Of a DNA stretch of 64,000 nucleotides, positions 27,850 through 36,806 are shown piece after piece. Numbering within the stretch: the first letter of the stretch is position 1; each line of letters starts with the position of its first letter. The position numbers and the translations under genes are program-made. Under the pieces are notes generated by a model, which worked only from the letters and a program-made list of their open reading frames with translations, was not told where the DNA came from and did not search any database. The DNA comes from JAVWHP01 sp036639955. Its GTDB lineage: Bacteria > Bacillota_I > Bacilli_A > Erysipelotrichales > Erysipelotrichaceae. The stretch is from assembly GCA_036639955.1 (NCBI GenBank), contig JAVWHP010000007.1:1-64000 (forward strand), read 5' to 3'.

Positions 27850-28401
27850 TTAAAAGAATAAATGCTCTATTAATATTTTAAGTCCAATTATTATTAGTAC
27901 TAGTCCTCCTGTTACTTCGGCATATTTCTTCAGGTAGTTTCCTAATTTATGTCCAATAAATACACCGATGAATGATAATATAAAAGTTATTATACCAATA
28001 GTAAATATAGATTGGATGATATTAACTTCTAAAAAAGCAAAGCTTACTCCTACAGCTAATGCATCAATACTAGTAGCTATTCCTAGTACTAATATTGTAC
28101 TTAAGTTTAACTTAGAAGTTGTATCATCTTCTTCTTTAGCTTCTAATATCATATTTATTCCTAATATGAATAGTAAACCAAAAGCTATCCAGTGATCTAA
28201 GTTAATTATATACTTAGAAAAACTATTAGCTAATACATAGCCTATAAGTGGCATTAATCCTTGAAAGAATCCAAAGCATATCGCTAGGCTTAAGGCTATG
28301 AGTATTAGTTTCTTTTTTGCTTGCATTCCTTTGGCTAGCGAAACTGCAAATGCGTCCATGCTTAATGCAAAGGCTGTTAATAATATACTGAGTGTATTCA
28401 T
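27850..28401 (-). CDS. mntP: Manganese efflux pump MntP
   Basis: The 183-residue protein has six membrane helices and two copies of the family motif, LLTAFALSMDAFAVSLAKG at the start and GIATSIDALAVGVSFAF in the second half, with the conserved Asp of each. MntP exports Mn2+. I see no yybP-ykoY riboswitch in the short upstream region. It is a distant relative of ytaF at 18296. It follows tyrA of the aromatic operon after about 70 bp and may be read through from it. Confidence 0.93.
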   Translation of the reverse strand: MNTLSILLTAFALSMDAFAVSLAKGMQAKKKLILIALSLAICFGFFQGLMPLIGYVLANSFSKYIINLDHWIAFGLLFILGINMILEAKEEDDTTSKLNLSTILVLGIATSIDALAVGVSFAFLEVNIIQSIFTIGIITFILSFIGVFIGHKLGNYLKKYAEVTGGLVLIIIGLKILIEHLFF

Positions 28402-28468
28402 ATTTCCTCCTAAAAAGACTTATACTATTGTATAAGTCATAATTATTTAATATATAAGTCTTAAGCAT

Positions 28469-29320
28469 CTATTTATCAAAATATTTACGTCTCTTTGTTG
28501 ATTGAATGAATAGTTGCTTAAGACCTTCATGATCATCATTAATTAGTTTATGCTTTAGGTTGTTTAATTCAGAATCAAAAGACTCAATTTCTTTTATTAA
28601 TATATCTTTGTTAAGAAAGAATAGTTCTGTCCATAAATTTTCATTAATTTTAGCTATTCTAGTTAGATCTCTAAAGGAATCTCCTGTGTATTCTTTTAGG
28701 TGAGTGTTGTCGTTGGTGTTCATTAGTGAAACAGCAATTACATGCGTTAATTGGGAAACGAATCCTATCATTTCATCATGTTGTTGAGGTGTTAATACGC
28801 TAATGTTACCAAAGCCAAAGATTTTAGCGAAACGGGTTAGTGTTTCAATAGCTTCATCAGTATTATATTTAGTAGGAGTAATTATAAAATTAGCACCTTT
28901 AAATATATTTTCATCAGCGTTCATTACTCCACTAGTTTCTTTACCAGCCATAGGATGGCTGCCAATAAACTCTACACTACAAGGTATTACCGCTTGTATC
29001 TTATCAACTACATTACTTTTAACGCCACTAACATCAGTAATAATTGTTCCTTCTTTAAATTTTAAAGAATTTTCTGTTGCCCAATCAATTAATGCTTGAG
29101 GATATAAACCACTAATAATAATATTAGATTCTTCAATAAAAGCATCAGACTCACAACTACCATGATCTATTATATTATGCTTTAATGCATATTTAATAGT
29201 TTCTTCATTGTTATCAATTGCTTGAACTAGATAGCCTTGTTTTTTTAGACCAATGGCATAACTACCACCAATAAGGCCCAATCCAACTATTAAGAAGTTT
29301 GTTTGTTTATTAATCTTCAT
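28469..29320 (-). CDS. tyrA: Prephenate dehydrogenase
   Basis: The 283-residue NAD(P)-dependent enzyme oxidatively decarboxylates prephenate to 4-hydroxyphenylpyruvate for tyrosine. The Rossmann motif LIVGLGLIGGSYA is at the N-terminus. Conserved elements include IITDVSGVKSNVV, FIGSHPMAGKE (catalytic-site His) and QLTHVIAVSL. There is no ACT or chorismate mutase domain, so feedback control is not obvious in this subunit. It overlaps aroA by 11 bp and is the last gene of the operon led by aroB. Confidence 0.94.
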   Translation of the reverse strand: MKINKQTNFLIVGLGLIGGSYAIGLKKQGYLVQAIDNNEETIKYALKHNIIDHGSCESDAFIEESNIIISGLYPQALIDWATENSLKFKEGTIITDVSGVKSNVVDKIQAVIPCSVEFIGSHPMAGKETSGVMNADENIFKGANFIITPTKYNTDEAIETLTRFAKIFGFGNISVLTPQQHDEMIGFVSQLTHVIAVSLMNTNDNTHLKEYTGDSFRDLTRIAKINENLWTELFFLNKDILIKEIESFDSELNNLKHKLINDDHEGLKQLFIQSTKRRKYFDK

Positions 29321-30587
29321 ATATATCCACCTTTATTCCTACACTGCGTAGATCCTCAAAAAAACTAGGGTACGACTTGCTAATGTATTCACACTCATCA
29401 ATAATTGATGGAGTGTGAAGTACAGTAGCTAATATAGCTAAAGCCATTACTATTCTATGATCTTTATGACCACTAAAGTTTAAACATCCATCACTCTCTA
29501 TATGATTACTATTTATATTTATCTCATCATCAGTGCTAGTAATATCCACATTAAGCTTATGAAGTTCTTCTTCCATAGCTAAGATTCTATCACTTTCCTT
29601 ATAACGTAAACGAGAAGCATTATAAATTCTAGTATTACCACTACAACAACAAGCGAAACTACAAAGAATAGGACCTAAATCAGGGCAATTCTTTAAATCG
29701 ATAGATGAAGCAGAAGAGGAAGGAGATTTAAATACAGTGTAAATATTATCCTGAAGGGAAATATTTACATTAGAGTTAGTTAAAAATTTAAGGATAGCTT
29801 TGTCACCCTGTTTAGAAGAAGGATCCATACCTTTAATAGAAAGAGTATTATTTATAGCAGCTAAACAAGCAAAGAAAGCCATTTGAGAAAAGTCACCCTC
29901 AACACAGTAATTACATCCCTTATAGGATTGGTTACCAGGAATAGTTAAAGTAAGATCATCTTTAAAACTAACAGATATACCAAATTTAGCTAACATCTGA
30001 ATAGTTAAATCAACATAACTTCTAGATTCAAATGGTGGTAAAATTTTGATACTACTATCACCATTTAACAATGGTAATGTATACAATAAACCAGTAATGA
30101 ACTGAGAACTTACATTACCATTAATAACATAGTTATTAGGAGATAAAGCTCCTTCAATGGTGATAGTATCAGCACCCTGTTCATAAACTAGATTTTGTTC
30201 TCTAAATAAATCTTCATAAATACCTTGAGGTCTTTTCATTAACCTATTCTTACCAATGAACGTAACACGTTCATTGGTAAGAGAAAATATAGGTATAAAG
30301 AAACGTAAAGTACTACCAGATTCATTAGCATCTATTTCATTACACATTAAACTATTAAAATCTTTAATACCATCAATCTCTAGTGTAGAACCATCCTCTA
30401 TGATATTAGCACCTAAGTTAATCATACCCTTAATAGTAGTTCTAATATCATCACTAAATTGAACATTAGTAATAGTAGAATGAGCATCAGCTAAAGAAGC
30501 TGCTATTATAGACCGATGAGCCATAGATTTACTAGCTGGAATAGTTACAGTGCCAGCTACATTACCAGGGTAAATCTTTGCTTTCAT
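29310..30587 (-). CDS. aroA: 3-phosphoshikimate 1-carboxyvinyltransferase (EPSP synthase)
   Basis: The 425-residue enzyme joins PEP to shikimate-3-phosphate. Signatures are PASKSMAHRSIIAASLA with the active-site Lys and Ser, NESGSTLRFFIPI, the VSSQFITGLL loop, and RYKESDRILAM near the C-terminus, all complete. It abuts the upstream DAHP synthase by one base and overlaps tyrA, so translation is coupled. Whether it is the glyphosate-sensitive class cannot be judged reliably here. Confidence 0.95.
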   Translation of the reverse strand: MKAKIYPGNVAGTVTIPASKSMAHRSIIAASLADAHSTITNVQFSDDIRTTIKGMINLGANIIEDGSTLEIDGIKDFNSLMCNEIDANESGSTLRFFIPIFSLTNERVTFIGKNRLMKRPQGIYEDLFREQNLVYEQGADTITIEGALSPNNYVINGNVSSQFITGLLYTLPLLNGDSSIKILPPFESRSYVDLTIQMLAKFGISVSFKDDLTLTIPGNQSYKGCNYCVEGDFSQMAFFACLAAINNTLSIKGMDPSSKQGDKAILKFLTNSNVNISLQDNIYTVFKSPSSSASSIDLKNCPDLGPILCSFACCCSGNTRIYNASRLRYKESDRILAMEEELHKLNVDITSTDDEININSNHIESDGCLNFSGHKDHRIVMALAILATVLHTPSIIDECEYISKSYPSFFEDLRSVGIKVDIYED

Positions 30588-31603
30588 TAGATGTCACGAC
30601 CGATTACCTTAGCAATCGTACGTCCTTTTTCAATTAAAGCTTTAAAGTTATCAGCCTTTAATGATTGAGCTCCATCAGACCAAGCACATTCAGGATGATT
30701 ATGAACTTCAATAATTAAACCATCAGCACCAGCAGCAATAGCTGCTAAAGACATAGATTCAACTAATTCCCAATCACCAGTAGCATGTGAAGGATCAATT
30801 ATAATAGGTAAATGTGATTTCTTTTTTACAATTGGAATTACACTTAAATCTAAAGTGTTTCTAGTATATTTTTCAAAAGTACGAATTCCACGTTCGCAAA
30901 GAATTACATTTTGGTTACCACCAGCCATAATATATTCAGCTGCCATTAACCATTCTTCAATAGTGTTAGATAAACCACGTTTTAATAATATAGGCTTATC
31001 AATCTTACCTAAAGCTTTAAGTAATGCAAAGTTTTGCATATTACGGGCACCAACTTGAATTAAGTCAACGTTCTCAACAAATTCATCAATTTTAGCAATA
31101 TCCATTAATTCAGAAACGATAGGTAAGTTATAAGCAGCACGTGCTTTACACATCACTTCAATTCCCTCAGTTTCCATACCTTGGAAAGCATAAGGAGATG
31201 TACGAGGTTTATAAGCACCACCTCTTAACATTACACCACCTGCATCTTTTACATCTTTAGCGATTTCCATAATTTGGTCTTCTCCTTCAACAGAACAAGG
31301 ACCACCAATTACAACAATCTTTTCTTTACCACCAACTTTGATACCAGCAACATCAATTACTGAATCTTCAGGGTGAAATAATCTATTAGCTTTCTTGTAT
31401 GGAGCAGCAACTCTTGTTACATCCTCAATCCAACGATTAGCTCTTAATACTTTTTCATCTAAAATTGTTGTATCTCCAACAATTCCAAATACGTTATAGT
31501 TAGCTCCAATACTTTCGTGTACCTGTAAACCTTTGTCTACTAGGGATTGAATCATTTTATCAATTTCTTCACGTGGGGCATCTTTTTTACAAGTTATTAT
31601 CAT
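30587..31603 (-). CDS. aroF: DAHP synthase (AroF type, with N-terminal regulatory domain), copy 1
   Basis: The 338-residue enzyme condenses PEP with erythrose-4-phosphate, the first committed step of the shikimate pathway. Residues 1-70 form a ferredoxin/ACT-like regulatory domain; the rest is the beta-type barrel with GGPCSVEGE, MLRGGAYKPRTSPYAFQG, VGARNMQN and DPSHATG. It is one of two tandem copies. By hand count the catalytic parts are about 81% identical to copy 2 but the N-terminal parts only about 57%, as expected if the two respond to different end products. SD upstream is GAGGAGAAA. Confidence 0.94.
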   Translation of the reverse strand: MIITCKKDAPREEIDKMIQSLVDKGLQVHESIGANYNVFGIVGDTTILDEKVLRANRWIEDVTRVAAPYKKANRLFHPEDSVIDVAGIKVGGKEKIVVIGGPCSVEGEDQIMEIAKDVKDAGGVMLRGGAYKPRTSPYAFQGMETEGIEVMCKARAAYNLPIVSELMDIAKIDEFVENVDLIQVGARNMQNFALLKALGKIDKPILLKRGLSNTIEEWLMAAEYIMAGGNQNVILCERGIRTFEKYTRNTLDLSVIPIVKKKSHLPIIIDPSHATGDWELVESMSLAAIAAGADGLIIEVHNHPECAWSDGAQSLKADNFKALIEKGRTIAKVIGRDI

Positions 31604-31719
31604 ATAATTTCTCCTCTTATTTAGTTTATATTTAACTACATCTTAATTCATTTAAATTTAGTTTATCTTAGTTAATTAACTGGTAATATTGTTAATCAAT
31701 TACTATAGGATTATAAATA

Positions 31720-32736
31720 TTATAATTTACGTCCTATTACTTCAGCTATCTTTCTAGCTTTATCAATTACTGCTTTAAATTTAGCAGGTTTTAGAGATTG
31801 AGCACCATCAGACCAAGCAGCTTCAGGGTGGTTATGAACTTCAATAATTAGACCATCAGCACCAGCAGCAACAGAAGCTAAAGTCATAGATTCTATAAGT
31901 TTATAGTGACCAGTAGCATGAGAAGGATCAATTACTATAGGTAAGTGAGTCTTCTCCTTAATGATAGCTATAACACTAAGATCTAAAGTATTTCTAGTAT
32001 ACTTTTCAAAAGTACGAATACCACGTTCACATAATATAACATTAGGATTACCCTCAGACATAATATATTCAGCAGACATAATCCATTCCTCAATAGTATT
32101 AGCTAAACCACGCTTTAATAAGATAGGTTTTTTAGTACGACCAACAGCCTTAAGTAAGTCAAAGTTTTGCATATTACGAGCACCAATCTGAATTAAATCA
32201 ACATTCTCAACAAATTCAGAAAGTTTATCAATACTCATAAGTTCAGAAACGATAGGTAAGTTATAAGTTTCACGAGCTTTACACATTACATCAATACCAT
32301 CTTTACCCATACCTTGGAAAGCATAAGGAGAAGTACGAGGCTTATAAGCACCACCTCTTAACATATCAGCACCAGCATCTTTAACATCTTTAGCGATTTC
32401 CATAATTTGTTCTTCACCTTCAACAGAACAAGGACCACCAATTACTACTATCTTCTCATTACCACCAATCTTAATACCAGCAACATCAATTACTGAATCT
32501 TCAGGATGGAAAAGACGATTAGCTAATTTATAAGGAGCAGAAACACGAGTAACATCTTCTACACATTCATTAGCTCTAATAACCTTTTCATCAATAACAG
32601 TAGTATCTCCAACTAAACCTAAGACATCATAATCTTTACCAGAAATCTTAGTAACAGTTAAACCTTTCTTTTCCCAATCCTTAATCATTGTTGAAACTTC
32701 ATCTTTATTTGCACCTTTTTTACATGTTATAATCAT
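31720..32736 (-). CDS. aroF: DAHP synthase (AroF type, with N-terminal regulatory domain), copy 2
   Basis: The second 338-residue paralogue of the same enzyme, upstream of copy 1 in transcription order and separated from it by about 115 bp. It has the same catalytic motifs (GGPCSVEGE, RGGAYKPRTSPYAFQG, GARNMQN, DPSHATG). Most differences lie in the first 65 residues and at the C-terminal end, pointing to altered allosteric control; this is inference. It follows aroQ by one base pair, with an AGAGGAGAAA ribosome-binding site inside the aroQ side of the junction. Confidence 0.94.
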   Translation of the reverse strand: MIITCKKGANKDEVSTMIKDWEKKGLTVTKISGKDYDVLGLVGDTTVIDEKVIRANECVEDVTRVSAPYKLANRLFHPEDSVIDVAGIKIGGNEKIVVIGGPCSVEGEEQIMEIAKDVKDAGADMLRGGAYKPRTSPYAFQGMGKDGIDVMCKARETYNLPIVSELMSIDKLSEFVENVDLIQIGARNMQNFDLLKAVGRTKKPILLKRGLANTIEEWIMSAEYIMSEGNPNVILCERGIRTFEKYTRNTLDLSVIAIIKEKTHLPIVIDPSHATGHYKLIESMTLASVAAGADGLIIEVHNHPEAAWSDGAQSLKPAKFKAVIDKARKIAEVIGRKL

Positions 32737-32737
32737 T

Positions 32738-33175
32738 TTATTTCTCCTCTATACTTTCTTTTATAAGTTGTAATGCATGAGTGTAGCCCTTAAAGCCTTC
32801 ACCCTTAATAGTTTTAAAACAATATGTACTTACATATGATATCTTTCTAAAAGCTTCACGCTCATCAACATCACTAATATGTACTTCTATAGCGGGTATA
32901 TTAACTGCCTTTAATGCATCTAATATAGCAACACTAGTATGAGTATAAGCAGCAGGATTAATGATTATACCATCATAAACATTATAAGCTGCTTGAATCT
33001 TATCTACTATACAACCTTCATGGTTGTTTTGCCAAACATCTACATCAATATTTAATAATTTAGATTCTTCATCAATTAAAGAAACTAAACTCTGATAATT
33101 AGAACTACCATAAATTTCAGGTTCTCTAATACCTAACATATTTAAATTAGGACCATTAATGACTAATATTTTCAT
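32738..33175 (-). CDS. aroQ: Type II 3-dehydroquinate dehydratase
   Basis: The 145-residue enzyme removes water from 3-dehydroquinate. It starts MKILVINGPNLNMLGIREPE with the lid loop, continues QNNHEGCIVDKIQ, NPAAYTHTSVAI with the catalytic-site residues, and EVHISDVDEREAFRKIS. All type II signatures are present. It overlaps the aroE/aroK fusion gene by 20 bp. Organisms with type II AroQ usually lack type I AroD, and none is seen here. Confidence 0.95.
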   Translation of the reverse strand: MKILVINGPNLNMLGIREPEIYGSSNYQSLVSLIDEESKLLNIDVDVWQNNHEGCIVDKIQAAYNVYDGIIINPAAYTHTSVAILDALKAVNIPAIEVHISDVDEREAFRKISYVSTYCFKTIKGEGFKGYTHALQLIKESIEEK

Positions 33176-34406
33176 TATAAGCCTCCATTAAATCTTCTAT
33201 ACATTCTTCTAAAGTACCATTATTCTTAATTACTATATCACTATAATTATTATATAATTCTATTCTATTAATATATAAGTTAGTTATAGCATCACTATTA
33301 TTAAGTAATGGTCTATTAGGATCTATACTAATAAGTTTATCTAAATCTCTATCTATAAATATTACTATACCATTCATTTTAAGAGCATCTATATTTGTTT
33401 TATCTAATATTGCTCCTCCTCCTGTTGATATAATTTTATTTGTTTGTTTAGCTACTTCTTGTATACAGTTATGTTCATATTTTCTAAAGCTTGGTTCTCC
33501 TTCTAATTTAAATATAGTTGGTATATCACTATTAGTAGTTTTTACTATTTGTTCATCTATATCTATTAGTTCTTTATTTAGTTGTTTACTTAATAGAGAA
33601 GATATAGTTGTTTTACCACATGATGGCATACCTACTAATACTATGTTTTTCATATCTAATAGCATTTTAGTATATATATCATTTATACATTTATCTTCTA
33701 TAGTTTTATCTAGAAAGAATTCTACTGCATATTTAGCTTGTGCTATTAGCATTTCTAATCCATTAACATTTATCATGTTTAGGTTTTTTGCTTGTACACA
33801 TATTTGGGTTCTTAATGGGTTATATATTACGTCTATAACTGCTTCACATTGGTCAAAGTTTATTAGATCTATTGCTTGTTTATAGGTATTAGGGTACATT
33901 CCTACTGGGCTTGTGTTTATAATAATATTAGCATCATAGTGTTTATCTAATTCTTCATAGGATATGCATTCATTGTTTTTAATTATATCTACTATAATTA
34001 GTGATTTGGGGTTAGCTTCATTTACTGCTGCTTTTATTGCTTGAGCTGCTCCTCCATTTCCTATTACTATTACTTTTTTGTTGTTGAAGTTTATATTGTG
34101 GAAGTTACACATATATTTAAAACCTAGATAATCTGTATTATAGCCGTATAGTTTTCCATTACGATTTACAATTGTATTTACTGCGTTTATTTCTTTTGCT
34201 TTATCATCTATGTAATCTAGATATGGTATTACTGTTTGTTTATATGGTATTGTTACGTTTAATGCTGCGAAGTCTTTTTGTTTAATGAAGGTTTCTACTT
34301 CGTTTTTTTGTAGTTCTATTAGTTCATATGTGTAGTCTGCTAATGTTTCATGTATTTGTTTAGAGAAGCTATGTCCTAGCTTTTCTCCGATTAGTCCGTA
34401 TCTCAT
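33156..34406 (-). CDS. aroEK: Bifunctional shikimate dehydrogenase / shikimate kinase fusion (AroE-AroK)
   Basis: One 416-residue frame joins two consecutive pathway enzymes. Residues 1 to about 250 are shikimate dehydrogenase: GEKLGHSFSKQIHE, LNVTIPYKQ with the catalytic Lys, NTDYLGF, and NGGAAQAI for NADP. Residues 252-416 are shikimate kinase: GMPSCGKTT (P-loop), DIDEQIV, STGGGAIL and NRPLL. The kinase begins MKNIVLVG at Met252 with no ribosome-binding site before it, so a real fusion rather than two genes is likely. Both halves keep their key residues. It overlaps aroC by 4 bp. Confidence 0.93.
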   Translation of the reverse strand: MRYGLIGEKLGHSFSKQIHETLADYTYELIELQKNEVETFIKQKDFAALNVTIPYKQTVIPYLDYIDDKAKEINAVNTIVNRNGKLYGYNTDYLGFKYMCNFHNINFNNKKVIVIGNGGAAQAIKAAVNEANPKSLIIVDIIKNNECISYEELDKHYDANIIINTSPVGMYPNTYKQAIDLINFDQCEAVIDVIYNPLRTQICVQAKNLNMINVNGLEMLIAQAKYAVEFFLDKTIEDKCINDIYTKMLLDMKNIVLVGMPSCGKTTISSLLSKQLNKELIDIDEQIVKTTNSDIPTIFKLEGEPSFRKYEHNCIQEVAKQTNKIISTGGGAILDKTNIDALKMNGIVIFIDRDLDKLISIDPNRPLLNNSDAITNLYINRIELYNNYSDIVIKNNGTLEECIEDLMEAYNENISH

Positions 34407-35500
34407 TTTTTATTCCTCATTCCTAATGTTGCATCTCGACTGCATAATAGATCTAGTAGTCCAATAGCTACTACACTGTCTATTACTACTCTTGCACGAT
34501 GTATAATTGCTGGATCGTGTCTTCCTTGTATTTTTAGTTTAATGTTTTCTTTAGTAGCATAGTTTACACTGTCTTGTTCACTATATATACTAGGTGTTGG
34601 TTTAATAACTGTTTTTATAATGATTGGCATTCCATTAGATATACCACCGTTTATACCACCATTATTATTAGTTTTAGTAGTTATAGTATTGTTAGTACTT
34701 ATAAAGCTATCATTGGCTTCACTTCCTTTTAGGTTAGCGAATTCAAAGCCAATACCAAATTCTACGCCTTTAACTCCTGGTACACTGAATATTAGATGTG
34801 ATAATGTACTTTCAATTGAATCAAAGAATGGTTCTCCGAGTCCTGCTGGATAGTGGGTTACTATTGTTTCTAGTATTCCTCCAATTGAGTCGAGGTTTGT
34901 ATGTGCGTCTTCAATTGAGGTGATCATTTTTGATTCTATTGTTTCATCTAGTACTGGGAAGTATTTGTTGTTTAGTAGTTCTATATCTTGATCTAGGTTA
35001 TTGAATTCTCTATCTTTGATAGTAGATAGTTTAGTTATGTGGCTTCCTATATTAATTCCTTTATCTTTTAAAATAGATATTGCTATACTACCAGCTGCTA
35101 CTAGAGGTGCTGTAATACGTCCTGAGAAGTGACCTCCTCCTCTATAATCTTGGTATCCTAAGTACTTTTGATATGCTGTATAATCTGCATGTCCTGGTCT
35201 TAATTCATTTTTAATTGAATCATAGTCACCACTATGTTGAGATAAGTTAGGTATACTAATGCATATAGGAGTTCCTGTTGTATATCCATTAAAGTAGCCA
35301 CTTACTATTTTAAAATCATCTGCTTCAATTCTATTAGTTGAAATTTTACCTTTAGGTTTACGTAAATTTAGTTGTTTCTGTATAAATTCTAAATCTAATT
35401 TTATACCAGGTGCTACACCATCTATTATACAGCCTATTTCTGTTCCATGGCTTTCTCCATATATAGTTACTATAAAGTTATTACCAAATGTATTTTTCAT
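34403..35500 (-). CDS. aroC: Chorismate synthase
   Basis: The 365-residue FMN-dependent enzyme converts EPSP to chorismate. Motifs are YGESHGTEIGCIIDGVAPG at the N-terminus, RPGHADYTAYQKYLG with DYRGGGHFSGR, and a C-terminal RHDPAIIHRARVV. They cover the signatures of the family and the length is normal. It abuts aroB by one base and overlaps aroE/K. Confidence 0.96.
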   Translation of the reverse strand: MKNTFGNNFIVTIYGESHGTEIGCIIDGVAPGIKLDLEFIQKQLNLRKPKGKISTNRIEADDFKIVSGYFNGYTTGTPICISIPNLSQHSGDYDSIKNELRPGHADYTAYQKYLGYQDYRGGGHFSGRITAPLVAAGSIAISILKDKGINIGSHITKLSTIKDREFNNLDQDIELLNNKYFPVLDETIESKMITSIEDAHTNLDSIGGILETIVTHYPAGLGEPFFDSIESTLSHLIFSVPGVKGVEFGIGFEFANLKGSEANDSFISTNNTITTKTNNNGGINGGISNGMPIIIKTVIKPTPSIYSEQDSVNYATKENIKLKIQGRHDPAIIHRARVVIDSVVAIGLLDLLCSRDATLGMRNKK

Positions 35501-36510
35501 TAGTTTACCTCCATTAGTTCTTCTAATTCTTTAAAGTTTACTTCCTTTATATAAGCTTTACCTATTTCTTCTACTAATATAATACTTATTGTATTCATAG
35601 ATGCTTTCTTATCTTTTTTTATTAGGTTTATTGCTTGTGTTTTATCTATTTGTGTAGTTGTTGGTGCTTCTAATTTTGTTAATATTTTAATTAGTTTAGT
35701 GTGTATTTCTGGATTGTTTGTTAGTGCTAGCATTCCTAGTCCTACTGCTTCTCCGTGATATACTCCTCCTAATCCGTTTAGGCTTTCTATTGCGTGTCCT
35801 ACTGTATGTCCATAGTTTAGTAGTTTGCGTTCATTTTGTTCTTTCTCATCTATTTCTACGATGTGTTTCTTTACCATTAATGATTTATATATTATTTCTT
35901 CTAGGTTCTCATTAATGTTATTGTTTAGGAATAGTTCAAATAAACTTGGGTCTGCTATTATTCCTGCTTTTAGTGCTTCTATTAGTCCGTTATTGAAGTG
36001 GCGTTTTGTTAGGCTGTTTGTTAGTTCTGTGTCGATTAGTACTACACTTGGGTGGTGAAAGCTTCCTATTATATTTTTAACGTTATCTAGGTTTATTGCT
36101 ACTTTACCTCCTATACTGGAATCTATTTGTGATAGTGTTGTTGATGGTATTGACATAAATTCAATTCCTCGCATATAAGTTGCTGCAACAAATCCACTTA
36201 GATCTCCTACAACGCCTCCTCCTAATGCTATGATTAAATCTTTACGATTAAAGTTTAGGCTTAATAGTTCTGAACAGATTTGTTCATAAACTTTAAAACT
36301 TTTAGATGCTTCTCCTGGTTCTATATAATGTATAGTAGCATTACTACATTGTTTATATACAGTATCTACGTATTTAGTTGGTACGTTCTTATCGGCTATA
36401 ATTAATACATGTCTTTCTAAACTTATATAATCTTTTATATGTTCAATAATCCCTTTTTGAATTATAATATCATAACTTTTAGTACTTAAATTTACACTTA
36501 ACTTTTTCAT
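35500..36510 (-). CDS. aroB: 3-dehydroquinate synthase
   Basis: The 336-residue NAD- and zinc-dependent enzyme closes the DAHP ring. The NAD-binding part has IALGGGVVGDLSGFVAATYMRG, followed by PSTTLSQIDSSIGGKVAIN and NIIGSFHHPS. Metal ligands are expected in NYGHTVGHAIE and GVYHGEAVGLGM. It is the first structural gene of the operon, 112 bp downstream of the leader-peptide stop codon and directly after the attenuator terminator, with AAAAGGAGGA as ribosome-binding site. Confidence 0.96.
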   Translation of the reverse strand: MKKLSVNLSTKSYDIIIQKGIIEHIKDYISLERHVLIIADKNVPTKYVDTVYKQCSNATIHYIEPGEASKSFKVYEQICSELLSLNFNRKDLIIALGGGVVGDLSGFVAATYMRGIEFMSIPSTTLSQIDSSIGGKVAINLDNVKNIIGSFHHPSVVLIDTELTNSLTKRHFNNGLIEALKAGIIADPSLFELFLNNNINENLEEIIYKSLMVKKHIVEIDEKEQNERKLLNYGHTVGHAIESLNGLGGVYHGEAVGLGMLALTNNPEIHTKLIKILTKLEAPTTTQIDKTQAINLIKKDKKASMNTISIILVEEIGKAYIKEVNFKELEELMEVN

Positions 36511-36533
36511 AAGTATCCTCCTTTTAATAAAAA

Positions 36534-36562
36534 AAGCATCTACCTTTTAATGTATGATGCTT
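36534..36562 (-). terminator. Attenuator terminator upstream of aroB
   Basis: On the minus strand AAGCATC (36562-36556) pairs with GATGCTT (36540-36534). Three more pairs lie above a one-base bulge, and a run of T (36533-36529) follows immediately. It ends transcription before aroB unless prevented. Its position behind a Tyr/Phe-rich leader peptide makes it the terminator of an attenuator. Confidence 0.85.
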
Positions 36563-36571
36563 GCCTATTAT

Positions 36572-36622
36572 GCCTCGTAATGCTAAAAATAACCATAGTG
36601 ATCTCTGGTTTGGTTACGAGGC
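36572..36622 (-). promoter_or_regulatory. Leader RNA hairpin between leader peptide and attenuator terminator
   Basis: A perfect 9-bp stem, 36572-36580 with 36614-36622, encloses a smaller AACCA/TGGTT stem (36591-36595 with 36606-36610). Its first strand on the RNA starts in the last base of the leader stop codon, so a ribosome at the end of the leader would block it. How it communicates with the terminator is not clear by eye; I found no convincing antiterminator pairing. Confidence 0.65.
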
Positions 36623-36663
36623 TATCTAAAATAAAAATAATAAATGCGTTGTTCAATGTTCAT
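36622..36663 (-). CDS. Aromatic leader peptide of the aro operon attenuator
   Basis: A 13-codon reading frame, MNIEQRIYYFYFR then TAG, with five consecutive tyrosine or phenylalanine codons. GGAGTG (minus strand, 36675-36670) is a well-placed ribosome-binding site. A promoter lies just upstream and an intrinsic terminator downstream, before aroB. This is the architecture of amino-acid leader peptides such as those for phe and trp operons of enterobacteria. The peptide's role would be to stall ribosomes when charged Tyr-tRNA or Phe-tRNA is scarce. It is too short for standard gene callers. Confidence 0.8.
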   Translation of the reverse strand: MNIEQRIYYFYFR

Positions 36664-36686
36664 TTATATCACTCCAATGTATGTAT

Positions 36687-36715
36687 ATAATACCTTAATT
36701 TATATATAAATGCAA
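36687..36715 (-). promoter_or_regulatory. Promoter of the aro operon and leader
   Basis: On the minus strand TTGCAT (36715-36710) and TATTAT (36692-36687) are separated by 17 bp. Transcription would begin near 36680, giving a leader-peptide start codon about 17 bases into the RNA. Confidence 0.75.
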
Positions 36716-36806
36716 GCATTAATGATTTGTTTTCATGAAATCCTATGTAACTATTTACATCTTATAAAATAATAGTAATCTTAAGGGCACCTAATCCACA
36801 ATATTA

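Noticed and set aside
27850..28480. Manganese (yybP-ykoY) riboswitch before mntP
   Set aside because: The spacer between tyrA and mntP is under 70 bp and AT-rich, with no room for the conserved fold.
34620..36058. Several plus-strand open frames opposite aroC and aroB
   Set aside because: They mirror strongly conserved genes on the other strand, are of low-complexity composition and lack ribosome-binding sites.
36511..36690. T-box riboswitch upstream of aroB
   Set aside because: No T-box antiterminator bulge sequence or specifier-loop layout is visible; the short leader with an aromatic leader peptide explains the region better.
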